From: Mesorhizobium temperatum
GTDB taxonomy: Bacteria > Pseudomonadota > Alphaproteobacteria > Rhizobiales > Rhizobiaceae
Direction of reading: 5' to 3'
Assembly (NCBI RefSeq): GCF_002284575.1
Contig: NZ_NPKJ01000068.1
Coordinates: 1-64,000, forward strand
DNA length: 64,000 nt
The position numbers and the translations under genes are program-made. Shown piece after piece: positions 1-6,972 of this stretch. The notes beneath the pieces are model-generated. The model did not search any database, was not told the origin of the DNA, and was given only the letters and a program-made list of their open reading frames with translations. Each line of letters opens with the position of its first letter. The first letter of the stretch is position 1.

Positions 1-2
1 GG

Positions 3-122
3 CACGCTGATCAGCCCGGCCCCCATGCCGGAGAGCGCGGCGACCAAGCCGTCAGCTACACCACTCCCTGGGACACGATCGTGGTCGCTTCGATAGCCGA
101 CGCCGAGACGGCGCTTCAGTAA
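3..122 (+). CDS. 3' end of an unidentified gene (partial)
   Basis: The third forward frame is open from the window edge to a TAA at 120-122 and encodes 39 residues ending in PWDTIVVASIADAETALQ. The composition looks protein-like and the other two forward frames hit stops early. The upstream part lies outside the window, so neither family nor function can be named. It may equally be a chance open frame. Confidence 0.35.
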   Translation, partial: HADQPGPHAGERGDQAVSYTTPWDTIVVASIADAETALQ

Positions 123-236
123 CCATGGCCACTCATGGAAAAGCCGTCCAGGCTTGCCCGCGAGAGCGGGTTGCATGAACGCAGGCGACAAAAGCCGGTC
201 CCTCCGCGCATGGGCCGGCTTCTTATTGAATAGCGC

Positions 237-461
237 TCAGTCCTTTGCGTCGTCACCGTCTTGCACAGAGCCATCGTTTTCATCTGCCGGGCTTTCTAAC
301 CCGGCTAGTTGCCGGTCGGCCATTTCTTTAGCGAGGCCCACCAGAGCATCGACCTCTTGCATCTGGTCCATGTGACCGCCATGGGCGACGCGTTTCCGGA
401 TCCTCTTCAGTTGGTCAGAGGTAAGTCGCAATATTTCGGCGATGGACAGCTTCTTGGCCAC
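237..461 (-). CDS. small hypothetical protein
   Basis: Encodes about 74 residues starting VAKKLSIAEILRLTSDQL. I chose the GTG at 461 because AGGAG lies 8 bases upstream; the frame stays open to a TTG at 566, but that stretch is basic and unlike the rest. The N-terminal half looks helical and the C-terminal tail is acidic (many D and E). It is not recognised. It sits alone in the accessory strip, opposite in direction to the partial gene at the window edge. Confidence 0.5.
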   Translation of the reverse strand: MAKKLSIAEILRLTSDQLKRIRKRVAHGGHMDQMQEVDALVGLAKEMADRQLAGLESPADENDGSVQDGDDAKD

Positions 462-847
462 GCCTGCATCTCCTGCATCCCAACCCTCGAGATGAGCAAG
501 CGTTCCGGCCCGAAACCTTTTACGGGTAAAGTTCGAGCGGCCCGGCAGCCCTATTGGGGTGACCAACAGCCAGCCGCCGGGCCTGGCCGGCTGGCGGTTG
601 GGGGGCGGTCGCCGGCTGGGCAGTTATAGGCTCCCCATGCGTTGTTGCTAATTTAGTAAAATTGTCATGTTCCGTTCCCCCTGGCCGTCAAATCGGATGA
701 GCCTGGAGGCGACTCCATGCCTAAAACGGGTGAGTACCGGCGGCAACGGGGCCGGCGTGCGGCTTGCCTTTGTAGCCGGTCGCGATGTTGTCCCTCCGGA
801 GGAGCGATTCGCCGTGCGGGTGCGCGCTCTAAGAGTTCATCAATCCC
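462..847. other. intergenic stretch with no convincing gene
   Basis: Forward frames here extend into the antisense of the small gene at 848-1075 and have Arg/Cys-rich, non-protein-like composition. An AT-richer patch near 645-670 could carry a promoter for either neighbour, but no clear -35/-10 pair is visible. Confidence 0.4.
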
Positions 848-1075
848 CTACGGCTGGGTACGCTCGGCTATGGCGAACGCCTGTAAGTTCTTTGCCTTGC
901 CGTGGTCGTCGTCGGCATTTGCGATAATCGAGAAGAACGCCGCGCGGGCGATGTCCTTCTTTGACGCGCTCGGGTGTTCTTTCCTAGCCGCCTTAACCAG
1001 TTGCTTTGGTGTCATTTCTGGCGTGACAATCCGCATGAGGGTGGCGCCTATCGCCTGCATTTCAGCCGCGTCCAT
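848..1075 (-). CDS. small hypothetical protein (75 aa)
   Basis: Begins MDAAEMQAIGATLMRIVTPE, with GAGGAG seven bases before the ATG. The sequence is helix-rich: a segment with KQLVKAARKEHP, then SKKDIARAAFFSIIANADD. Small proteins of this look are common in rhizobial accessory regions, but no domain is recognised. The good ribosome-binding site and balanced composition argue that it is a real gene. Function unknown. Confidence 0.6.
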   Translation of the reverse strand: MDAAEMQAIGATLMRIVTPEMTPKQLVKAARKEHPSASKKDIARAAFFSIIANADDDHGKAKNLQAFAIAERTQP

Positions 1076-1126
1076 GATCCAAACTCCTCAAAGCCACCCG
1101 CATTCGCACAGTATCTCATATTCCTA

Positions 1127-1282
1127 ATGTGTGGAACGTGCGGCGTCCGGTTCGGCCCGGATGCACCAGCAATGGAATGGGATCTGAAACCCAAGCTCAG
1201 ATGCAAAAAATGCGAGGGGAAAAAGGTCGGCGTGATCTATACGCCCGACACCAGGCCGAATGCTTACGGCAAGGCCAAATGA
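1127..1282 (+). CDS. zinc-ribbon micro-protein
   Basis: A 51-residue protein starting MCGTCGVRFGP with two CxxC knuckles, C2/C5 (CGTC) and a later CKKC, about 25 residues apart. The spacing fits a four-cysteine zinc ribbon. The frame is also open upstream, but the ATG placing CxxC at the N terminus is the natural start; no strong ribosome-binding site is visible. A nucleic-acid or protein adaptor role is only a guess. Confidence 0.5.
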   Translation: MCGTCGVRFGPDAPAMEWDLKPKLRCKKCEGKKVGVIYTPDTRPNAYGKAK

Positions 1283-1405
1283 TGACCGGCTGCAAGACAC
1301 GATCTCAATTTGGTGCACCGCGCTTGCGGCGAGCGCTTGGCCTGTTGCCACCACGTCCTACGTCTGATTACCTTTGATTGTTTTCAAACATCAGGAGGGC
1401 CAACC

Positions 1406-1606
1406 ATGGCGGACAATTTCAAGACCGGAGATGTGGTCCGTCTGAAGTCAGGAGGCCCTAACATGACTGTCAGCGACGCTGCCGCCTCGGGCTCCGTATT
1501 GTGCAATTGGTTCAATCGTGAAGGCGAAACTTGGACCCCGCAACACGCCGGATTCAAACCAGATCAACTGGAAATGGCGCACTTGGTCAGTCCCTCTCAG
1601 GCGTAA
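1406..1606 (+). CDS. DUF2158 (YodC-like) small protein
   Basis: A 66-residue protein starting MADNFKTGDVVRLKSGGPNM, the hallmark opening of the DUF2158/YodC family (GDVV.LKSGGP.M). AGGAGG at 1393-1398 lies eight bases before the ATG and fixes the start. Trp-rich beta segments follow (LCNWFN and GETWTPQ). Family members are short beta-rich proteins of unknown function, often near mobile elements. The gene stands alone. Confidence 0.8.
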   Translation: MADNFKTGDVVRLKSGGPNMTVSDAAASGSVLCNWFNREGETWTPQHAGFKPDQLEMAHLVSPSQA

Positions 1607-1670
1607 CAAGCTTCGCGCAAGATCCCGTTGCGCGCAACGATTCCGCCACCGGGAAGCGCGAGACCATTCT

Positions 1671-1874
1671 TTAGCCGCCACCGTCTAGAACGCCACCCGC
1701 TTGACTGAATACAACCGTGCCGTCGTCTTTGCGTACTTCCACCGCTACGATACCGTCATCCTGCTTTCGAGCAGGGAATGTCGCCAGTGCGTGATCTCTT
1801 GCGGCCTTCTCGGCATCGAAGGGCGTCTCTTCAACAATGCCCTGTTTCCCGTACCAAATCACTGTGTAGGCCAC
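1671..1874 (-). CDS. small hypothetical protein (67 aa)
   Basis: Starts at a GTG (VAYTVIWYGKQGIVEETPFD) with GGGAG about ten bases upstream. An alpha/beta pattern is visible: strand YTVIWYG, helix AEKAARDHALATFPA, then strand GIVAVEVRKDDGTVVF. It resembles short rhizobial hypothetical proteins seen in accessory DNA; no named domain is recognised. Function unknown. Confidence 0.55.
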   Translation of the reverse strand: MAYTVIWYGKQGIVEETPFDAEKAARDHALATFPARKQDDGIVAVEVRKDDGTVVFSQAGGVLDGGG

Positions 1875-2043
1875 TGCTGCGACGCTCCCTACATATCGTT
1901 GTTTTCGATGATGCCGGCTTCGCCGTCGGGCAGGTGAGGGGCGGGCGGGCGCGATTTCTTGATCCTTACCCCGGCGCCGCCGCCGTTCTCAGGGATGAAA
2001 CTCCACGCCGGCGGCTTCGAGGGCAGCGCGGAAAGACCCGGTT

Positions 2044-2250
2044 TCACTCAGCCTTCAGTACCTGGTGTCTGATCAACCAGTCACGAATGATCAATCGGAC
2101 GGCTTCAGGTCGCGAAACATCATGCTCGGCAACAAATTGATCGACGCCCGCGAGCATGTCCGGTTGAAGGCGGACCATGATCGGCACACCCTTTCCAGTT
2201 GGGGCCGGTCCGCGCCGTTTCTTTGATACCACGGTTTCTTGCTTTGGCAT
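2044..2250 (-). CDS. ribbon-helix-helix (CopG/Arc-like) DNA-binding protein
   Basis: A 68-residue protein. After a basic N-terminal arm (SKKRRGPAPTGKG) comes the RHH pattern: strand PIMVRLQPDM, helix LAGVDQFVAEHD, a turn, then helix RPEAVRLIIRDWLIRH. Such proteins bind palindromes as dimers and usually repress their own promoter. A perfect 12-bp palindrome sits seven bases upstream of the start. No toxin gene partner is adjacent, so an antitoxin role is not supported. Confidence 0.75.
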   Translation of the reverse strand: MPKQETVVSKKRRGPAPTGKGVPIMVRLQPDMLAGVDQFVAEHDVSRPEAVRLIIRDWLIRHQVLKAE

Positions 2251-2256
2251 AAAAAC

Positions 2257-2268
2257 TCTGATATCAGA
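2257..2268. promoter_or_regulatory. candidate operator palindrome at the RHH gene start
   Basis: Perfect 12-bp palindrome TCTGATATCAGA lying between the divergent genes at 2250 (minus) and 2327 (plus), adjacent to the RHH start codon. Its position suits autorepression by the RHH protein, since bound protein would block the promoter or translation start region. This is inferred from position and symmetry. Confidence 0.45.
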
Positions 2269-2326
2269 ATTCCCGTTCTTGCGGAAGCGCTAGAGCCTCA
2301 CACAAAACCGAATTGGAGAAGATCCG

Positions 2327-2608
2327 ATGCCGAACACCTATGTTCGGGCAGCCGCCGAAGGCATGCCCGCCACCAAGGAAAAGATGACCTTCATGGATCT
2401 GGAGCCGCTGATCTGCGACGCTTACAACATGATCGACGTGCTGTTGAACCTCTTGGAGCAGCATTTCAGCTGTCCCCCCGAAAACGGCAACTACGTCATC
2501 CCCGAGACGGAAGGTAGCCGCCTGTTCTTCGTTGCCAGCGTCGCGGAGTCGATGTCCCACAAGGCCAGGAAGAGCTACTACGAAGCCACCGAAGGAAAAG
2601 CGTCATGA
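2327..2608 (+). CDS. hypothetical protein (93 aa), first of a two-gene unit
   Basis: Starts MPNTYVRAAAEGMPATKEKM with GGAGA ahead of the ATG. The body is helical (LEPLICDAYNMIDVLLNLLEQ), followed by a loop and FFVASVAESMSHKARKSYY. Its stop overlaps the next start by four bases (ATGA), so the pair is translationally coupled. No domain is recognised. It is transcribed away from the RHH regulator and may be under its control. Confidence 0.6.
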   Translation: MPNTYVRAAAEGMPATKEKMTFMDLEPLICDAYNMIDVLLNLLEQHFSCPPENGNYVIPETEGSRLFFVASVAESMSHKARKSYYEATEGKAS

Positions 2609-2895
2609 GCACCGCCCCGACTGTCGAACCCTTCTGCGTCTCAGACACGTTCGTCACCGGCGCCGGCCCGCTCCAGTTCATGGGCGACAATCTCAGGCTG
2701 ACCTTGTTCGTTCTGCAGCGCTCGACCTATGACGGCGGCACCGAAAACGCCGTTGTGTCGAAGCTAGTCGGAAGCAGATCCGACATGCTCAAGATCGCCG
2801 CCGACATATTGAAGGGGTGCCACGCTCACGCGCCGAAAGACAAAATCAAGGATGCCTTTGTCGAATTTCTCGAAGGCCCGACAGGGCGGCACTGA
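2605..2895 (+). CDS. hypothetical protein (96 aa), second of a two-gene unit
   Basis: Begins MSTAPTVEPFCVSDTFVTGA and overlaps the previous gene by four bases. It contains GPLQFMGDNLRLTLFVLQRS and later KDKIKDAFVEFLEGPTG, suggesting an alpha/beta fold, but no family is recognised. The coupling to the preceding gene suggests that the two products work together. Function unknown. Confidence 0.6.
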   Translation: MSTAPTVEPFCVSDTFVTGAGPLQFMGDNLRLTLFVLQRSTYDGGTENAVVSKLVGSRSDMLKIAADILKGCHAHAPKDKIKDAFVEFLEGPTGRH

Positions 2896-3000
2896 ATTTC
2901 AAGCCAACTCACGACCTCGCCCGCTGCCTTCACGGTGGCGGGCTGTTCTTTTCTCGCGCTTCCCTTCATTAATGGATTCACGTTCATGGGGGGGCGGGCA

Positions 3001-3252
3001 ATGGTTCAGTTCTGTGTGGAAATTGCGTCAGAATCACCCTGCCGAATTTGTGAGACGGCTGTACCTCTTCAGCTCTCGGAATGCCCGAAATGCTCGGCGG
3101 CCACGTATCGTCTGACTTTCACGGATTTCTTTGGGGATTTGGAGGGCATGCGCATTGCTGATGCGCGTTACGGCGGACTGGTCGTAGGCCGGCAAGGCCC
3201 CGTAGACGACATACCCATGTACCTTCACGTGGGTGGAGGGATTTTGAGTTAG
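3001..3252 (+). CDS. cysteine-pair small protein, probably 5' part of a frameshifted gene
   Basis: I start at the ATG at 3001 (MVQFCVEIASESPCRICE), preceded by a G-rich stretch; an upstream ATG at 2935 gives an unlike N terminus. CRIC and a later CPKC form a possible zinc site. The C terminus (DDIPMYLHVGGGIL) matches the interior of the next ORF (GDIP then GGGIW), then hits a stop. This suggests that the original protein continued into the following frame and was cut by an indel near 3246-3262. Confidence 0.45.
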   Translation: MVQFCVEIASESPCRICETAVPLQLSECPKCSAATYRLTFTDFFGDLEGMRIADARYGGLVVGRQGPVDDIPMYLHVGGGILS

Positions 3253-3500
3253 CCGGATTGATGCACGGTCGAGAGTTTATCGTCTCAAACCAGGCCACCG
3301 CAAAACACTCAAAGACCCTTGAGGAGATCAATTCAGAAAAGGGCTCGGCGGGAGATATTCCGCTTTGCTACTCGATCAGGTCATCAGTCATCAACACGAA
3401 CTTCCTGCCACCCGGAGGGGGCATTTGGATCACTCACGGCCAGTTTATCGTCAATGCGTTTGCCACCGCAAAACATCTCGACACACTTGAACGGCTGAAC
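3208..3500 (+). repeat. degenerate tandem duplication
   Basis: Two related copies, about 3208-3335 and 3353-3500. Each carries, in order, a DIP segment, GGGI, HG..FIV, ATAKH and TLE..N. At DNA level both contain TTTATCGTC and GCCACCGCAAAACA. Between GGGI and FIV, copy 1 has 38 bases where copy 2 has 24. The 14-base difference breaks the frame in copy 1. Confidence 0.6.
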
Positions 3501-3554
3501 GCCGATGCCAATCCTGAGAGCGTCTTGTCGATCGGCATGCATTCAACTTCGTGA
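3258..3554 (+). CDS. hypothetical protein containing an internal repeat
   Basis: A 98-residue frame containing two similar motifs: HGREFIVSNQATAKHSKTLE near the start and HGQFIVNAFATAKHLDTLE near the end. The first half-repeat lacks its upstream GDIP..GGGI part in this frame; that part lies at the end of the preceding ORF in another frame. It may be the 3' part of a once longer two-repeat protein, or a genuine shorter gene that starts again. Function unknown. Confidence 0.45.
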   Translation: MMHGREFIVSNQATAKHSKTLEEINSEKGSAGDIPLCYSIRSSVINTNFLPPGGGIWITHGQFIVNAFATAKHLDTLERLNADANPESVLSIGMHSTS

Positions 3555-3718
3555 GCCCGCGCTGCCTCACGGTGGCGGGCTTTAACGTCTAACGCGCGAA
3601 CATACGGAGGTGGACTCTCTCCCAGATCGGAGTAGGCTGCACCCATCGGCGATAAACATCATGGGCATCACCGGCTGAAAGCGACTACCGCACTTCCGCC
3701 CCGAATGGGAGGAAAGCT

Positions 3719-3928
3719 ATGGTCAGCCCCAGATCTTCAAGAAGTGGCATTGCCTATCCAGACGACCTTGCTCTGTTGAAGCGAGTCTATGACCGTGTTT
3801 GTCACGAGGAAGGACTTGCCGAAGGCAGCGAAGACGCGGCGTATCTGAGTAAGTGCGCCATAAGCCTCTTCTCGCAGGGCGAATTCGACGAAGCAATTCT
3901 TTACGAGCGCCTCCGTGATCGACGGTGA
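3719..3928 (+). CDS. small hypothetical protein (69 aa)
   Basis: Starts MVSPRSSRSGIAYPDDLALL with GAGGAAAG seven bases upstream. Helical segments DDLALLKRVYDRVCHEEGL, AAYLSKCAISLFSQG and FDEAILYERLRDR suggest a compact three-helix protein. Similar short helical proteins occur in many rhizobia without known function. It stands alone. Confidence 0.6.
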   Translation: MVSPRSSRSGIAYPDDLALLKRVYDRVCHEEGLAEGSEDAAYLSKCAISLFSQGEFDEAILYERLRDRR

Positions 3929-4689
3929 GCCTCCCATGGCGCGCATCCCCCATGTCGCGTGAACCTGCCGATAGTCGCAGGGAAGAGCTGGAATGCAAGG
4001 AGTGGGCCCGACGCTCCATTTTCATGGCGCGCTCTTCGCGTGGCTGATGTCACGGTCTGTCCGAAGGTGGCTTTTGAACCTTTTGAGGGTTCGCGCCTGG
4101 GGCTTATGTGAAAATTTCGTGTCGAACCGGGCCATTTCCAACCCCGCAACTATCGGAACGGCCCGTTGCTATTGCCGCCTCTCATCGCGGTAATCGTGGG
4201 CATTACCCCTGCTTTGGTGGGTAATCTCGGGACCAATACGCACGCACGTACGAATTTGCGACAAAAGCCCGTCCGAAAACAGAGAGACCGGGGACAAGTC
4301 AGTTCGGAATTCCTTTGCGCTGGATGCTCTTAGGGGGAGTTTAACCAATTTGGCGGGAGTTTCGCGGCTGGCCAGCATCGAGTTTGAATAGCCATGCAGC
4401 GGCCGGGGCATCGGCCTGGAGTCGATAGAACACCGCCTGCAACTCTAAGAAGGCCGCAAGACGCTCTTGTCGGCGCCGATCTGCCCCAAATAATCCGAAC
4501 ATTCGATTCCCTGCCCCATGGCCAAGGTTTTGGTGATGTCGCAACGCGCGAACAGATATGGCCCTTTAAAGCCTCGCGCAATAGCGAGCCTCTGAGGCTA
4601 CCGCAAATCGAAATGGACTACGTACGGAGGGCTTATTTGACCGTTATTTGACGGTTTTACCTGCCGACCCGCTAAGCAGTTGATTTCCT
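3929..4689. other. gene-poor stretch beside the tRNA
   Basis: About 760 bases between the last accessory ORF and the tRNA-Glu. Frames are short and their composition is not protein-like, apart from one weak minus-strand candidate at 4341-4502. No integrase gene and no second copy of the tRNA 3' end are visible. It could be the decayed end of an inserted element. Confidence 0.4.
4341..4502 (-). CDS. possible micro-protein
   Basis: A 53-residue frame starting MFGLFGADRRRQERLAAF with AGGGA five bases before the ATG. The middle (FLELQAVFYRLQADAPAAA) reads as a plausible helix. The longer frame up to 4544 is less convincing. There is no recognised family and chance is possible. Confidence 0.25.
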   Translation of the reverse strand: MFGLFGADRRRQERLAAFLELQAVFYRLQADAPAAAWLFKLDAGQPRNSRQIG

Positions 4690-4764
4690 TGGTACGCCCA
4701 AGGGGAATCGAACCCCTGTTCCCGCCGTGAGAGGGCGGTGTCCTGACCGCTAGACGATGGGCGC
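4690..4764 (-). tRNA. tRNA-Glu (anticodon CTC)
   Basis: On the minus strand the sequence folds as a full cloverleaf. The acceptor arm GCGCCCA pairs with TGGGCGT, the D arm is TCTAGCGGTCAGGAC, and the anticodon stem CCGCC/GGCGG encloses loop CTCTCAC (anticodon CTC). The T arm contains GGTTCGATTCC and the CCA end is encoded. Its 3' end faces the accessory strip at 1-4.7 kb, the usual arrangement when an element has inserted at a tRNA 3' end. Confidence 0.95.
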
Positions 4765-4854
4765 GTTCAAGAACCGGCGATATAGGCTGACGGCCGGGAA
4801 AAAGCAACTGGCCTTCGGACAGTCGATGATGCCGGGAAAATATCCGTTGCAAGC

Positions 4855-5262
4855 TTACCGTTTTGGCTCGATCAGGTCCCAGAGATTTCCATGGAGATCG
4901 GCGAAAACTGCCACAGTGCCATAGGCCTCGTGGCGGGGCGCCTCACGGAATTCGACGCCCTTTGCGAGCATTGCCGCATGGTCGCGGACAAAGTCGTCGG
5001 TTTCGAGGAACAGAAAGACGCGGCCGCCGGTCTGGTTACCGATGCTATCCCTTTGCGCGTCATCGGCCGCCTCGGCCAGCAGCAGCCGCGCGCCTTGTCC
5101 GTTGGCCGGCGCCACCGTGACCCAGCGCTTGCCGCCGCCCAGATCGGCGTCCTCAATGAGCGAAAAGCCCAGCCTGTCGACATACCAGGAGATCGCCTCA
5201 TCGTAATTGGCGACGACAAGCGCGACGGTGGCGACGCGGCGATTTTCGGCGAAACCAGTCAT
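4855..5262 (-). CDS. VOC/glyoxalase-fold protein
   Basis: A 135-residue single-module vicinal-oxygen-chelate protein. It has an N-terminal strand (VATVALVVANYDEAISWYVD) with the family pattern 'A..WY...LGF', and ends with YGTVAVFADLHGNLWDLIEP, the usual second half-module. Substrate unknown; relatives include glyoxalases, dioxygenases and antibiotic-resistance proteins. Its start overlaps the stop of the upstream DUF6476-like gene by four bases, so the two are co-transcribed. Confidence 0.85.
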   Translation of the reverse strand: MTGFAENRRVATVALVVANYDEAISWYVDRLGFSLIEDADLGGGKRWVTVAPANGQGARLLLAEAADDAQRDSIGNQTGGRVFLFLETDDFVRDHAAMLAKGVEFREAPRHEAYGTVAVFADLHGNLWDLIEPKR

Positions 5263-5651
5263 TTGTTGCGGATCGAAAAGCGACCGATGATGCGGCGTTC
5301 AGTGATGTCGTAGACAAAAATGGCGCGGCTGCCGTCGGCAAGCTCCGCATCGATGGAGACGCGGTTGCCGGAGAGCGACTGGCTGATGACCTTGGCGCCG
5401 ACCGGCAGCACGATGTCGCCGGTCAGCGGCTCGCCTGATGGCACCTGGATGTCGCCGGCAAGTGATGGACTATTGGGCGGCGAGCTGGCCGGTGGCGCGG
5501 TGCGCGTTTTGTAGACAAGGGCTGCGATCACCACCATAAGGGCGAGGAACAGCAGGCCGAGATTGATGGCGACGAAGCGGACGAGCTTCTTGCGCACCTT
5601 TTCAACTTCGGGGTCGAGCGGCTTTTCCTCGTCTTCGTCGGCAGCAGCCAT
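5259..5651 (-). CDS. single-span membrane protein, DUF6476-like
   Basis: I start at the ATG at 5651 (MAAADEDEEKPLDPEVEKVR); the frame extends to 5771 but that part is antisense of the pseudouridine synthase. The acidic cytoplasmic head (1-20) is followed by basic RKKLVRF and a membrane span (INLGLLFLALMVVIAALVY). The periplasmic domain has proline-rich PPASSPPNSPS and then beta-like segments ending in IIGRFSIRNK. Proteins of this kind neighbour RluA-type genes in Rhizobiales. Role unknown. Only 26 bases separate it from the divergent gene. Confidence 0.7.
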   Translation of the reverse strand: MAAADEDEEKPLDPEVEKVRKKLVRFVAINLGLLFLALMVVIAALVYKTRTAPPASSPPNSPSLAGDIQVPSGEPLTGDIVLPVGAKVISQSLSGNRVSIDAELADGSRAIFVYDITERRIIGRFSIRNK

Positions 5652-5677
5652 GGCAAAACATTCCGGAACGATTTTCG

Positions 5678-6763
5678 ATGAGCGCTCATAACGAAGAGGC
5701 CCCCATATTGATAGAGGATGGATTAATGGAGGGCGGATCGCCAGACGGGGGATCGCCAAACGGGGGATCAATAGTGCTGGAAGCGGGTCCCGATGCGGCC
5801 GGCCAGCGCCTCGACCAATGGCTGGCGGGCAAGCTCGGTCCGGACATGTCGCGCAGCCGGGTGCAGATGCTGATCAGGCAGGGCGCGGTCAAGGTCGGCG
5901 GCCAGCCAGTCAACGAGACGAAGCGCAAGATGGCGGCCGGTGACCGCGTGTCGGTCGACATGCCGCAGCCGGAGCCGGCGGAGCCGCAAGGCGAGAACAT
6001 CGCGCTCGACGTCCTCTATGAAGACAACGAATTGATCGTCATCAACAAGCCGCCGGGGCTTGTCGTCCATCCCGGCGCCGGCAACTGGACCGGCACGCTG
6101 GTCAACGCGCTGATCCACCATTGCGGCGACAGTCTTTCCGGCATCGGCGGTGTGCGGCGGCCTGGCATCGTCCACCGCCTGGACAAGGAGACCAGCGGCG
6201 TCATGGTCGTCGCCAAGACCGACCGTGCCCACAAGTCATTGTCGGAGGCCTTTGCCGACCATGGCCTCACCGGCGATCTCAAACGCGCCTATCTGGCCCT
6301 GGTCTGGGGCATCCCGACGAGACCGACAGGCACGGTCGACGAGCCGCTCGGCCGCGCCGCCGACCGCGTGCGCCGTGCCGTGGTGCCGGAGGGCCGCGAC
6401 GATGCCCGCCACGCCATCACCCATTTCACCGTGATCGAGCGCTTTGGCGAGCAGCAAAAGGAATTTGCCACGGCAAGCCTCGTCGAATGCCGGTTAGAGA
6501 CCGGCCGCACCCATCAGATCCGCGTCCACATGGCTCATATCGGCCATCCGGTCGTCGGCGATCCCGATTACGGCCAGGCCTTTCGCACCAAGGCGAACCG
6601 GCTGCCCGAGCCGCTGAAAGGCCGGGTGAAGGCATTTCCGCGACAGGCATTGCATGCCCGCCTCCTTGAATTTCGGCATCCGGCTACCCATTTGACGATG
6701 AGGTTCGAGGCGCCGGTGCCGAGGGACATGGAGGAACTCGTCGACGGCTTTCGCGAACTCTGA
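5678..6763 (+). CDS. RluA-family 23S rRNA pseudouridine synthase (RluD-like)
   Basis: Isomerises uridine to pseudouridine in 23S rRNA. A 361-residue protein with an S4 RNA-binding domain (about 38-95) and a catalytic domain with the signature HRLDKETSG at 166-174, Asp169 being the expected catalytic residue. RTHQIRVHMAHIGHPVVGDP lies near the C terminus. RluD is the best match by domain order, but RluA/RluC paralogues cannot be excluded. The first 35 residues include tandem GGSPDGGSPNGGS. The ATG at 5726 is an alternative start that would leave a wider divergent promoter. Confidence 0.88.
   Translation: MSAHNEEAPILIEDGLMEGGSPDGGSPNGGSIVLEAGPDAAGQRLDQWLAGKLGPDMSRSRVQMLIRQGAVKVGGQPVNETKRKMAAGDRVSVDMPQPEPAEPQGENIALDVLYEDNELIVINKPPGLVVHPGAGNWTGTLVNALIHHCGDSLSGIGGVRRPGIVHRLDKETSGVMVVAKTDRAHKSLSEAFADHGLTGDLKRAYLALVWGIPTRPTGTVDEPLGRAADRVRRAVVPEGRDDARHAITHFTVIERFGEQQKEFATASLVECRLETGRTHQIRVHMAHIGHPVVGDPDYGQAFRTKANRLPEPLKGRVKAFPRQALHARLLEFRHPATHLTMRFEAPVPRDMEELVDGFREL
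5735..5764 (+). repeat. two 15-bp tandem repeats
   Basis: GGATCGCCAGACGGG followed directly by GGATCGCCAAACGGG, with the start of a third copy (GGATCA). In frame it encodes G-S-P-D/N-G near the N terminus of the pseudouridine synthase. A 15-bp unit keeps the frame when copies are gained or lost. Confidence 0.75.
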
Positions 6764-6894
6764 ACCGCCTTCCATCCATTTAAAACCCGATCGGCGAAAA
6801 CCTGACCGGCGTTGTTCACTTTGGCGTGACACACTGTTTTCGTGTTGAACCAATGCTGTCCTTTCTGGTTTTGTTCCTATATACACCGGTTGTC

Positions 6895-6917
6895 GCGAAC
6901 GAGCCTTTGGCGTTCGC
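6895..6917 (+). promoter_or_regulatory. hairpin upstream of rpoH
   Basis: Seven-base perfect arms GCGAACG / CGTTCGC with a nine-base loop, about 56 bases before the rpoH ATG. It probably lies in the leader transcript. It is too far from the ribosome-binding site to act alone as a classical RNA thermometer, but it might affect stability or folding. Confidence 0.3.
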
Positions 6918-6972
6918 AACATATGCCCGCCACGTTTCGGGGGCACCACTCCAAGAGAGAGGGGGCGCTATC

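Noticed and set aside
4598..4852. Minus-strand ORF over the tRNA
   Set aside because: It translates the tRNA-Glu itself and flanking non-coding sequence.
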